Shown here: in pieces, positions 18,401 through 29,308 of the stretch
How positions within the stretch are numbered: position 1 is the first letter of the stretch
How the letters are laid out: every line of letters begins with the position of its first letter
DNA from: CBCOTE01 sp965112965
GTDB taxonomy: Bacteria > Desulfobacterota > Desulfovibrionia > Desulfovibrionales > Desulfovibrionaceae
NCBI GenBank assembly: GCA_965112965.1
Contig: CBCOTE010000008.1
Location: forward strand, 1-57,692
DNA: 57,692 nt
Direction of reading: 5' to 3'
Made by a program: the position numbers and the translations under genes
The notes under the pieces: model-generated
The model's input: only the letters and a program-made list of their open reading frames with translations
Told to the model about the DNA's origin: nothing
Database searches by the model: none

Positions 18401-19551
18401 GCGAAGTTTTAGCCGAAGAAGGCTATGTGCTCATCCGTGATGTTTTTGATCAGCAGCCGCTGAAAAAAATATGCGGCCTGTTCAAGGATAAACAAGTCAA
18501 CCAGGAGATCGAGGCGGTCATGGAGTTATATGACAGTCAGGTGCGTTTTATCAGGACTGCATATGAGTCTAAGCGAGTCAAAATTACCGCTGGTGATGAC
18601 CTGCCTCCTGGGGTCATCCGTATGATTAAAGTATACGTTGTGGTCAAGCGCAAGCTTTCGGTGGGTGACAAAATGGCCGGTCGTCACGGTAATAAAGGCG
18701 TCGTCTCTTGTATTTTGCCCGAGGAGGATATGCCCTTCTTCAAGAATGGCACCGCAGTAGATATTGTATTAAACCCCTTGGGCGTGCCTTCACGTATGAA
18801 TATCGGCCAAATTATGGAAACTCATTTGGGTTGGGCTGCTTGGGAACTGGGTAAGCAGATGAATACTCTGCTCTCTAGCGGTTTAGCCTTAGAGCAAGTT
18901 CGGACAGAAGTGAAGCGGCTCTTCCAGTCCTCGGCCATAGTTAGCCTAGTCGATAATATGGATGATGATGAATTTGTCACTGCGGTCCGTGCTGTCAAGC
19001 ACGGTATCAAGGTCAAAACTCCGGTATTCGATGGTGCTCGGGAGGATGAGATCTGGGACTGGCTGTGCGCGGCGGGACTGCCCGATGATGGCAAGGAGTT
19101 GCTATTAGACGGTCGTACGGGCGAACCATTCCACCAGTCGGTTACGGTGGGTATCATGTACATGCTTAAGCTACACCACTTAGTAGACGAAAAGATTCAT
19201 GCTCGTTCCACAGGCCCTTATTCCCTGGTCACACAGCAGCCCTTAGGCGGCAAGGCCCAGTTTGGTGGCCAGCGCTTGGGAGAAATGGAAGTTTGGGCCC
19301 TTGAAGCCTATGGTGCTGCGTACCTACTCCAAGAATTCCTCACTGTCAAGAGTGACGATGTCTCGGGTCGAGTTAGGATGTATGAGAAGATCGTCAAAGG
19401 CGATAATTTTTTGGAAGCCGGTCTACCTGAATCCTTCAATGTTTTGGCCAAGGAGCTCATGGGCCTAGGGCTCGACGTCAAGCTCGTTGAGGATGAACGC
19501 AAGAAGCCTCAGCGTCAACCACGTCTGTCTAATTCTGCAGGCGCTGCCTGA
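15424..19551 (+). CDS. rpoB: RNA polymerase beta subunit
   Basis: A 1375-residue, full-length beta subunit that forms the DNA/RNA channel and part of the catalytic centre with beta-prime. The rifampicin region reads [31 protein letters not shown], followed by [14 protein letters not shown]. Near the C-terminus are [16 protein letters not shown] and [31 protein letters not shown] lies before the ATG. It is intact and ends shortly before rpoC. The lineage-specific insertions have the length I expect for Desulfovibrio-type proteins. Confidence 0.98.
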   Translation: [1375 protein letters not shown]

Positions 19552-19615
19552 TCCAAAAGGCAGTTATGGATGTACGGAACCAAAAAAAACCTTTAGCCAC
19601 AGCGCGGGTATCCCT

Positions 19616-22600
19616 ATGACGTTGGATCACCTCTATTCGTTTTCTGGCGGTGCGACTAGCACTGTCACAAGCCGTTCGCTTAAAACCATCAAAATTTCTA
19701 TTGCCTCTCCTGAGAAGATTCGGGAATGGTCTTACGGTGAGGTTAAAAAGCCCGAGACCATTAACTATCGTACCTTCAAGCCTGAACGCGATGGCCTGTT
19801 CTGTGCCAAGATTTTTGGACCAGTGAAAGACTATGAGTGCAACTGCGGTAAGTATAAGCGTATGAAGCATCGAGGTATCGTATGTGAAAAATGTGGCGTC
19901 GAGGTTATCTCATCTAAGGTACGTCGCGAACGCATGGGACATATTGAATTGGCTGCGCCCGTGGCTCATATATGGTTTCTTAAAACTTTGCCCTCAAAAA
20001 TTGGTACGCTTCTAGATATGACCATGTCTGATCTGGAGAAGGTGCTCTATTTTGATTCCTACGTGGTGCTCGATCCTGGAGTTGCCAATCTCACTAAGTT
20101 GCAGGTCATCAGTGAAGACCAATTTTTTCAGGTTGTAGAGTACTATGGTGAGGATGCCTTCAAGGTAGGCATGGGCGCCGAAGCTATTCGTACGCTTTTG
20201 GAGGAGATCGAGCTCGTTGAGTTGCGTGGTCGTCTGCGCGAGGAATCTGACATCACCCGTTCGGTCACTAAAAAGAAGAAGCTTACTAAGCGCCTCAAAA
20301 TCATCGAGGCCTTCCTCGATTCAGGTAATAAGCCAGAATGGATGATCATGGAGGTTATCCCGATCATTCCGCCCGAGCTCAGACCTTTAGTGCCCTTGGA
20401 TGGTGGTCGTTTCGCCACATCAGATCTCAACGACCTCTATCGTCGGGTTATTAATCGTAACAATCGCCTTAAGCGTCTTATTGAGTTGGGGGCACCGGAT
20501 ATCATTATTCGTAATGAAAAGCGTATGCTTCAGGAGGCGGTGGATGCTTTGCTCGATAATGGTCGTCGTGGCCGGGCCATAACTGGCACTAATAGTAGGC
20601 CCCTTAAGTCCCTTTCGGACATGATTAAGGGTAAGCAAGGCCGTTTTCGTCAAAATTTGTTAGGTAAACGTGTAGATTATTCAGGCCGTTCAGTTATCGT
20701 AGTTGGCCCACGCCTGAAGCTTCACCAGTGCGGTCTGCCAAAAAAAATGGCCCTGGAGTTATTTAAGCCTTTTATTTATTCTAAGCTTGAAGAACGGCAA
20801 TTAGCTTCTACAATCAAGGGCGCGAAAAAGATGGTGGAGCGTGAGGAGCTAATAGTCTGGGATATCCTGGAAGAGGTTGTACGCGAGTATCCCATATTGT
20901 TAAACCGTGCTCCCACCCTACATCGACTGGGCATTCAGGCCTTCGAGCCGATTCTAGTCGAAGGCAAGGCTATTCAGCTGCATCCGTTGGTCTGCGCAGC
21001 CTACAATGCTGATTTTGATGGTGACCAGATGGCCGTACACGTGCCCTTGTCAATTGAGGCTCAGGTGGAGTGTCGCGTGCTTATGATGAGTACCAACAAC
21101 ATTCTTTCTCCGGCTAACGGCGTTCCGGTCATTGTGCCTTCCCAGGACATCGTACTCGGGCTCTATTATATGACTCTGGAGCGTCATTTTCGTAAGGGTG
21201 AAGGCATGGTTTTCGCTGCGCCGTGGGAGGTTATCGCGGCCTATGATGCCGGTTGTGTAGATTTACACTCTCTTATTAAAGTTCGTCGTGAGATGGAAGG
21301 TCATTTGGTAATAGTTAATACTACCCCGGGCCGGGTCATGGTTGGGGAGCTCCTACCCAGAGAGGTGCCCTTTGATCGCGTCAATACTATTCTGAACAAG
21401 AAATCTATCGCCCAACTGGTGAGCGAGACTTATCGCCTGTCTGGGATTAAAGCTACTGTTATTCTCTGCGATCGACTTAAGGATCTTGGTTACGAGTATG
21501 CCACTCGCGCTGGTGTGAGTATCGGTGTCAAGGATTTCAAGATTCCCAGCAGTAAGCCTGGCCGTATTCAGGATGCCATGAATGAGGTGGATGAGATTAT
21601 AAATCAGTTTAGCGAGGGCATCATTACCAAGACCGAGAAGTACAATAAGGTTGTGGATGTCTGGACTCGTGTAACTAACGACATTTCCAAAGAAATGCTT
21701 AGGGAGATCAGTGAAGAAGAGGTTGTCGATCCTAAGACCGGTAATCGGACCAAGGATAAAACTTTCAACCCCATCTTCATGATGACTCACTCGGGCTCGC
21801 GCGGTAACCAAGATCAGATGCGTCAGTTGGCCGGTATGCGCGGACTCATGGCTAAGCCTTCGGGCGAGATCATCGAGACGCCTATTAAGGCCAACTTCCG
21901 TGAGGGTCTCTCGGTACTCGAATATTTCACATCTACCCACGGCGCCCGGAAAGGCTTGGCTGATACTGCTCTTAAGACAGCTAACTCCGGGTACCTGACC
22001 CGTCGTCTGGTGGACGTGGTCCAGGATGTCATCGTTAGCGAGATCGATTGTGGTACGGTGGACGGTATCGAGATTATAAACGAAAAGCGCGCCGGTGATA
22101 TCAATGGCTATTTCCAGGAGCAGATTATTGGGCGCACTTTGCTTATGCCGGTCTATGATCCAGAGACTGCGGATGAGATCGCTCCGGCCAATGCCATTAT
22201 TGATGAGGAGCTGGCCGAGCTCTTGGACGACACGGGTGTGGACTCCATCCACTTGCGTTCGGCACTCACTTGTCAGAGTCGGCAGAGTGTCTGCGCCCTG
22301 TGTTATGGCCGCGACTTAGCCCGTGGACACTTGGTAAACGTGGGCGAGACCGTTGGTATAATTGCCGCCCAGTCGATCGGAGAGCCAGGCACACAGCTTA
22401 CCATGCGTACTTTCCACATCGGTGGTACGGCCTCACGTGAAGTTGTGAGCGACCGCTTTGAGGCGCAGCACTCGGGTACTGTGAATATGGCCCGGATGAA
22501 GATGGTCAAGAATTCCGAGGGTAAGTTTATGGTTCTAGGCAAGAGTGGCCAGATCCGTATTATCGATGACCAGGGTCGCGAGCGTGAAAAATGTATCCTG

Positions 22601-23797
22601 CGTTCGGGTGCTAAGCTACACGTCAAAGATGGTGATATTGTGAAAAAAGGTACCTTATTGGCCGAATGGGACCCATTCAACGAGCCCTTCATTGCTGACG
22701 TGTACGGTCGGGTCCGCTTTAACGACATTATCGAAGGTCGCACTTTCCAGGAAAAAACCGAAGAAACTACAGGTAAGTCCACCCAGACTATTACCGAGTA
22801 CCGTAATACAAGTTTTAAACCTTCCATTTCCATTGTTGATCCTACTACTGGTCAAGTGTGTAACCGGCCAGACTCTATATTATTGGCTACTTACTCACTA
22901 CCAGTAAATGCTATTCTTATGGTTCGGGATGGGGACACAGTGCAAGCCGGCGATGTTATAGCCCGTAAACCCGCAGAATCTTCCAAGACTAAGGACATCG
23001 TGGGTGGTCTGCCGCGAGTTGCAGAACTTTTCGAGGTACGCAAACCTAAGGATATGGCTGTGATCTCAGAAATCGACGGTATTATTGTCTTCGGATCGGA
23101 GACGAAGGGCAAGCTGAAGATTATCGTCACTCCCGAGGCCGGGGAGCCTAAGGAATATCTCATTCCAAAGGGCAAACACATAACGGCTACTGACGGTGAC
23201 TTCGTCACCGCAGGTGAGCACCTTACCGAAGGTAACCCAGAGCTCCATGATATTCTGAAGATTAAAGGAGAGAAGAACTTAGCTAAATATCTGGTGGATG
23301 AGGTTCAAGAAGTCTATAAATTTCAAGGTGTGAATATCAATAATAAGCATATTGAGATCATCGTGCGTCAGATGCTTAGAAAGGTGAGTATTCTAGACCC
23401 GGGTGAGACTACTTTTCTGGTGGGTGAACAGGTAGATAAACATCGTTTCCGAGAGGAGAATGCGCGAGTTATGGCTATTGGTGCCCGGCCAGCCCAAGCC
23501 GAGCCATTAGTGCTTGGTATCACTCAGGCTTCGCTGACTACAGATTCTTTTGTTTCCGCGGCTTCATTCCAAGAGACGACTAAAGTGCTTACCGAAGCCG
23601 CAATAATGGGCAAGGAGGATCCTTTGCGAGGTCTTAAAGAGAACGTCATCGTCGGTCGTCTTATCCCGGCAGGTACTGGCTTCCGCGAGTACGTAGAGAG
23701 TAACATTGACGTGCCCGAACAGCTGAAACGGCCGGAGAAGTTTATCAAAGAGATCGAGGAAAACCATATCATATATTTATCTACGCTATCCGAATAG
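19616..23797 (+). CDS. rpoC: RNA polymerase beta-prime subunit
   Basis: A 1393-residue beta-prime subunit carrying the catalytic Mg site NADFDGDQMAVH. The N-terminal zinc ribbon reads CNCGKYKRMKHRGIVCEKC, and the second cysteine cluster contains CQSRQSVCALCYGRDL. The trigger-loop region MRTFHIGGTASRE is also present. I chose the ATG at 19616 (MTLDHLYSF) because it matches the family N-terminus. The frame is open upstream into rpoB, but those 43 residues are unrelated to RpoC. No strong ribosome-binding site precedes the ATG. No terminator hairpin was seen in the first bases after the stop. Confidence 0.98.
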   Translation: MTLDHLYSFSGGATSTVTSRSLKTIKISIASPEKIREWSYGEVKKPETINYRTFKPERDGLFCAKIFGPVKDYECNCGKYKRMKHRGIVCEKCGVEVISSKVRRERMGHIELAAPVAHIWFLKTLPSKIGTLLDMTMSDLEKVLYFDSYVVLDPGVANLTKLQVISEDQFFQVVEYYGEDAFKVGMGAEAIRTLLEEIELVELRGRLREESDITRSVTKKKKLTKRLKIIEAFLDSGNKPEWMIMEVIPIIPPELRPLVPLDGGRFATSDLNDLYRRVINRNNRLKRLIELGAPDIIIRNEKRMLQEAVDALLDNGRRGRAITGTNSRPLKSLSDMIKGKQGRFRQNLLGKRVDYSGRSVIVVGPRLKLHQCGLPKKMALELFKPFIYSKLEERQLASTIKGAKKMVEREELIVWDILEEVVREYPILLNRAPTLHRLGIQAFEPILVEGKAIQLHPLVCAAYNADFDGDQMAVHVPLSIEAQVECRVLMMSTNNILSPANGVPVIVPSQDIVLGLYYMTLERHFRKGEGMVFAAPWEVIAAYDAGCVDLHSLIKVRREMEGHLVIVNTTPGRVMVGELLPREVPFDRVNTILNKKSIAQLVSETYRLSGIKATVILCDRLKDLGYEYATRAGVSIGVKDFKIPSSKPGRIQDAMNEVDEIINQFSEGIITKTEKYNKVVDVWTRVTNDISKEMLREISEEEVVDPKTGNRTKDKTFNPIFMMTHSGSRGNQDQMRQLAGMRGLMAKPSGEIIETPIKANFREGLSVLEYFTSTHGARKGLADTALKTANSGYLTRRLVDVVQDVIVSEIDCGTVDGIEIINEKRAGDINGYFQEQIIGRTLLMPVYDPETADEIAPANAIIDEELAELLDDTGVDSIHLRSALTCQSRQSVCALCYGRDLARGHLVNVGETVGIIAAQSIGEPGTQLTMRTFHIGGTASREVVSDRFEAQHSGTVNMARMKMVKNSEGKFMVLGKSGQIRIIDDQGREREKCILRSGAKLHVKDGDIVKKGTLLAEWDPFNEPFIADVYGRVRFNDIIEGRTFQEKTEETTGKSTQTITEYRNTSFKPSISIVDPTTGQVCNRPDSILLATYSLPVNAILMVRDGDTVQAGDVIARKPAESSKTKDIVGGLPRVAELFEVRKPKDMAVISEIDGIIVFGSETKGKLKIIVTPEAGEPKEYLIPKGKHITATDGDFVTAGEHLTEGNPELHDILKIKGEKNLAKYLVDEVQEVYKFQGVNINNKHIEIIVRQMLRKVSILDPGETTFLVGEQVDKHRFREENARVMAIGARPAQAEPLVLGITQASLTTDSFVSAASFQETTKVLTEAAIMGKEDPLRGLKENVIVGRLIPAGTGFREYVESNIDVPEQLKRPEKFIKEIEENHIIYLSTLSE

Positions 23798-26700
23798 CAG
23801 CTATATGTTTACTGCACATTGAATCTTTACCTCTAAGAAGATTTTTATTTATCTGGGAGTGGCTTATTGGCCTGGGTCCATCCGGAAAGCGAAACAGTAT
23901 TAGTAGTGCTGTATCGGCGCTGTCTTAGTTGTCACGGGATACTCGTCCGGAAGATAATTTAACAGGACCTTAGTGCATCTAGAAAATTCAATAATAAGCA
24001 AACAGCATATCGTTGATTCGTTCTGGATGAGTCTACCGAGAAGCTGTACTATGTAGTTCATATAGTCTGGTTATGGCTTTGGCGTCTTATGTCAGGATGA
24101 GTTTATTCATTAAAATTTTGAAGATACATGAGGAATTTAAAGAAGAAAATATCGTCGAATCCTTAGCACACCTATTTCCGTTGCAGGATAAGGCGTTTTT
24201 TTGGCACATGAGGATTGTATTTTACGTTTAGGAAGTAGCAAAAAAACAACAGTCATTGTGGTGTCACGTTCCTCTTGGAATGAACTGCTTTAGGCTAATG
24301 CTCAGTAAGTCCCGGACACAGAAATTAGAGTTGACTATCTGGCCGCGGATTTTTTCGACATAATCTCATAGTTGTTTATTTTCTGAAATAGGCGTGGAGG
24401 CTGGTTTAAGATAGATACAGGAGGTGTACATAAGGTAACGATATAGTTGAAAACAGTTAGGCAGTTAAAAGCCAGGTTTGTGACACGTTTATAGTCGACA
24501 TATTCTCTAACTGTATTTATTACACAGCATGAAGGCATAACTAAGGCGGTATAAGATGGTCTCTAAATGGGAATTTTAGATCTGCTTGCCGGCTGCTAAG
24601 CACCTTAACTGCGGTTTCCGTTTGTTTGAAGTAGACGGAAAGTTGCATGCACTCCGAAAATAGCGCTGTAGGAGGGGAGTTTTTTTGTCTCGGCGATTTT
24701 TTGTCTAGTAGCTGTGGTTTGGCTGCTAATTTAGGCAAGGCGTGTAGGTTTTATTTTTTTTGGCATAAAACACAGGTATATAGCGTATATATTTGTACGT
24801 GCTTATGGTCCATGACTGCTGTACAGTTTAGCCGCTCGTTGCAGACCGCAGAACAGAGTTAGTCGCAGAAGTGCTGAGACAAAGAAAATAGTTTTTAATG
24901 ATGGTTCTCCTTGCGCGAGCCTTGATTTTTTGATGATTCTAGAAAAATATATACCTTTATTGTGTATGTCCTTAGTAGGCGCCGTAGTTAAAATAGCTTT
25001 TATTAGATTGCGTGTCTTATTTATGTTGTAGCAGGTGAATACTAAATTATTGCTCCGACATAGATGTATTCGTAGGAACAGCTGCCTATTGTTCGCTAGG
25101 CAAGACAGACATTGGCGCAAGCGTTGCGCAGATACAACATAATGTTTCGCGGAATATGCATCTATAGCGGCACGTGTATTGGGACTGCTTGTCTATGTTT
25201 ATGATATGGTGGTGGCTCGTGACATAGCGTGGAAGGGCCAAAGGATGCTACACAGGGGGGAGTGTAGGGCGAGGGGCGGAGCTTATCCAAGTTTACTAGG
25301 ACTACATGAGCCCAAGGTAAGGCTGTGACCAGCCAGCAATTACTTTTTCTGATTATGATGCCCAGGCGATAAGATTTGGTCACGAAGTTTATGCCAGAGA
25401 TGTTCCTTTGGCGGTTTAGTAAAAATTGCTGCCATAATTCCAGGTTGGCAAAGCTAACTTCTGAATATTTTTTTACTTCTACTTGGTACTGGTTACGCTG
25501 TTGAAGAGGTTGGCTATCACGGTATTGTGAGAAATAGGTGTCAGTTATGATCATATGTTTTTAATTTTTATGCAAATAGGTAATCTATACTCGAGGTCGC
25601 GGTCTTGATGAACCTGAAGCCATAGCTACCAGGTGGACAGTTAAGGAGTATCTTTTCAGCGGTCTAGATTGTGATTTAAACAACTTACGGGTGTCATTTT
25701 TTCTAGATGTATAACTGTAATTTTGTTGGCCTAATGGGGCGGTGGCCACCAGTATACTTGGGCATTTTTAGCACTAGAATGCATGTTTAAATTAGGCATG
25801 AGCCCTCCAACCGGCTCGACGTCGTGTCCCTGCGTGACAATATCTATGATGAGGCTAGTGCGTTCATATTACCAAAGTCCTGAATTAGGTGTTGTGGTAA
25901 GATATGGTGAAGTTGTCCATTGACACAGAAATTAGCTGTCCAAGGTATTTTTTGTGTTCATTACGATAGCCCTTAAGATCCATTAGTAGTCTATATCTAG
26001 AGTAAGCCTCTTAGAGTAGGATGTGCAGTTTCAGGGGTCTATACACGTCCAGGAGTGAATATGTGTTCGATATTTGCGGTGCGGATAGCGCCTAAAGAAT
26101 GAAAATGTAGTTCTTGGTGTGGCGTGTAAACGCTCTATGAAGCTGGATTTCTGGGATAAAGAGACTGTACAAGGAATCTGGGTGGGAGCAAAGTCATGTG
26201 GATTTTTACATCATGGGATAGTCATAGTCCCTCCAGAATGATATTGAATCAAGGTATTGATCTCGATAATATTTTAGTCGATCACAGGAAGATTAGTCAA
26301 TAGTGGTCATGTGGCACAAAGTTCATCTGATCGGATGTGGAAATTTTTTGATTCGGCTTGAGAGTCCAGACTACCGAAATCGTCGTTAGCGAGGTTTAAG
26401 GATGGGCAATCATTTTATTTTTCTTTGCATAGAATTTAGTTAATCCGTATAGGGCGACCTTACAATCTGGGGAGACGCAGTTAGTAGTCTATTTGCGTTA
26501 GTAAAAGTCTATGACATAGCCGAAGAATGGTAATCAATCGATTATATTCACGATTATAGCTGAAGCAATCTTAATTTTCCACAATAGCCAGTTCATAGTA
26601 TTAATTCCTGAATGACAGTATGTCTCTAGTGGTTAAAAATAGCCAGCGTTTCTTTTAGAATTAGTTAGTACTTAGGTGTGGTTTAGAATATTAGAGCGAA

Positions 26701-28954
26701 TATAACACATAAAAGCCTGCTTGTTCGATTAGAGTAAGCATCTGTTTCAGTGTGTAAATCTTGAGTGTAGCCAGCCATCGACGATGAACACATGGTGATG
26801 TAGTTCTTGATGGTGAAGTAGAAAGTGTCCCCTTATATGGCCGATTATATTCACAGTAAGAGTTAGTTATTATACAGGCGTTCGGATTCACAACGATCAG
26901 TTGATTTATAGTTTTTTACAGTGGGCGAAAAAAAGCGTTGGGAGGCGTTGAGCCAGCGAGGAATAAGGCTAGCTAGCCGCAGTAAGGCAAAAATAGAGAA
27001 TAGCTGACTTCTGGTGGTGAAGATCAGTCCTATGGTCAAGCTTTTACATCAATAGTTTATAGTATAAGACTAGATCAAAGGCTATAGTGATGGTAGTTAT
27101 GAGTAGGCGCAAGTATTGTAAAGTTTAGCTTAGGCATTGTCATAATAGTTATATCAGGGGACGAACTGTACGGTCAGTAGCCCAGAAGTCATGTTGGTCG
27201 TTGCCCTTAATGATGCCGAAACTAAAGACAAACGACCTCGGCAGATTTTTTATTTTTGGCTATAACGGAGATAATCTTGATGATCAGATTATACAATATG
27301 GGCTTTAGAGACTTAAGCCGAATTAAGTTTTTTTAACTGGGCTTAGCTCCACATGAATATATGCTGCCAGGATAAGGGCATCCAAGTACAGCACCTTATC
27401 TAAGCTAGCTCACTGTTTTGAATTGATCGATTACTAGGACTCGCCGGGTAAGCTAGATGTTTTTTTGTGCGGCTTCTAGAATTAAAGAACAGGCCTAGTT
27501 TTACTATGGCGGTAATGTCCTAAATGATATTCAGTAGGTGGGGACCTGAATGGATAGGAGAACAGATGTTGGACATTGGCAAAGCATAAATCCAAGATTA
27601 TGATGGCCAGTCAAGGTATCCACGAAATATTTGGAATCGTACACGGTCATCGAAAAATATATGAGGTACGATGGCCCAAAGATAGTGGCAGGTGGCGGCC
27701 GATGACTTGGGAGATTTTCTGTCTTCTCCAGGCTGGCGACTAGAGATGTTAATGATATCATAGACAATAGGCGTTTCGTTGGTGATGAATCAGATATCGG
27801 CGGTATAGAGTTGGTCTTATTTTAGACTCATGGGTATGCCATGGTGATAGTTAATGTCATGCTGAAGTCGTCCATATCCTTAATTAATGAACCGAAGGCG
27901 ATAAATATAGCCTTCAGTCGTTAGTCGTTGGTGGTACAGTCCAATAAGTTTTTTTAATTATGTTGAACTCACTATATACAATGGCTATGTTATTGATTTA
28001 AATTGTGACGATAGCGACCTATATAATATGGAAGAGGCCGAAAGTAGTGTTGTAGAGGGTGGTGTTCGCAGCTACGTTGACCATCATGTTTCAGAAGATG
28101 ATAACGATGAGTATAAATCGTGAGTGTTCAAAAAAATGTAGTTTAATGTCTTCGCGTTTAACCTCTAGCTGAGAGAAAAGGCCGTACAGGGATGCTCCTA
28201 ATGGGTGGATGATGAGATCAAATATATCGAAAGGACATATTGCGGGCTTTAGTTTATTTTTGACAGTAGTATTGTGGTTGTGAGAGTTAACGAGAGGACC
28301 CGGTCGGATAATATTCAGTGTGGTACTGGAAACAGTAAAAAATTGGAGTGAGGATGATTTCTCCACACTACTTCATTTATGTATCAATTTGCGTATTAGG
28401 CGCTTGATGTCTCGGGCATTTTATTTTTCAATCATAATAGAGTTTTTTTGCGGAGTGTTAAATAGTATTTAGATGCGGCGAGTATGTTTTTGTTATATAG
28501 TCTCCACCATAGTCAAAGACGAAAATATTGAGATCATTGAGCATAGAGTCTAGTATCGTTGTATCTAATAAAAAAACGATATAAATAGTCTGGTTGAATA
28601 AGGTATAGGCTCTTGAGAAGAATGTTTCTTAAACTTAAATTGCAAAAGATAATGTATACGAGGGTCCTAATTTATCCGACGCTATCGTAGTGAAAGATAG
28701 GTTGACGCGTGGCCAAATCTACATTATTGTATAATATCTTTAAATATTTACTCTTTATTTATTTTTTGAGCAAAAAAATATGTTGTTGTTCTGTCCTTGC
28801 TAGCGAGATACTAATTTTTTTATATTAAATTAAGTATTCAGTTTTTTTGTATATATGGTACAGAATATGTTCACTTATATAATTTTGGCAGTTATTAAAA
28901 ATATTAGGAAATTGCGTTTGCTGGTCGACAGTAAGCCCCAATGTAACGCGTTGG

Positions 28955-29308
28955 GATTCAGTTATCAGCCTGTGGGAGCATATCCGAGAATTGAGTCCCT
29001 ATAAGGTCTAGAGTAGTTACCTGACGCCTATCACAGTTGTGACCTATGCCGCCGTGGTTATATTTGCGGTAGCCAATGTACCTTAGACAACTTGTAATGT
29101 GTAGAGTGAAGCTTTCGTTACAGTCGCAATAGGCCTGGTGGTTATTTCTACTATCTAATAATCTCAGTTTACTGTTATTAACCGTTCGTCACTGGTTGGG
29201 TATGCTTATAGATTTTTTGAGGGAGTAGAGGCAGCTATGGCGGTCACTGTCGCATGTATCTGCGCGAGTTGGCCATTTTTTTGGAAGCTCCAGCTGGCGG
29301 TCCATTAG
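28955..29308 (+). pseudogene. Possible relic of a membrane protein, five internal stops
   Basis: One plus-strand frame of 117 codons reads like protein except for three TAG and two TAA codons. It contains DSVISLWEHIRELSPY and two hydrophobic stretches (TPITVVTYAAVVIFAVANV and AFVTVAIGLVVISTI). A rhomboid-like membrane protein came to mind, but nothing diagnostic remains. Confidence is low. Confidence 0.2.

Noticed and set aside
21353..22252. 299-codon open frame on the minus strand inside rpoC
   Set aside because: It is the antisense shadow of strongly conserved RpoC sequence; codon bias of the sense gene keeps it open.
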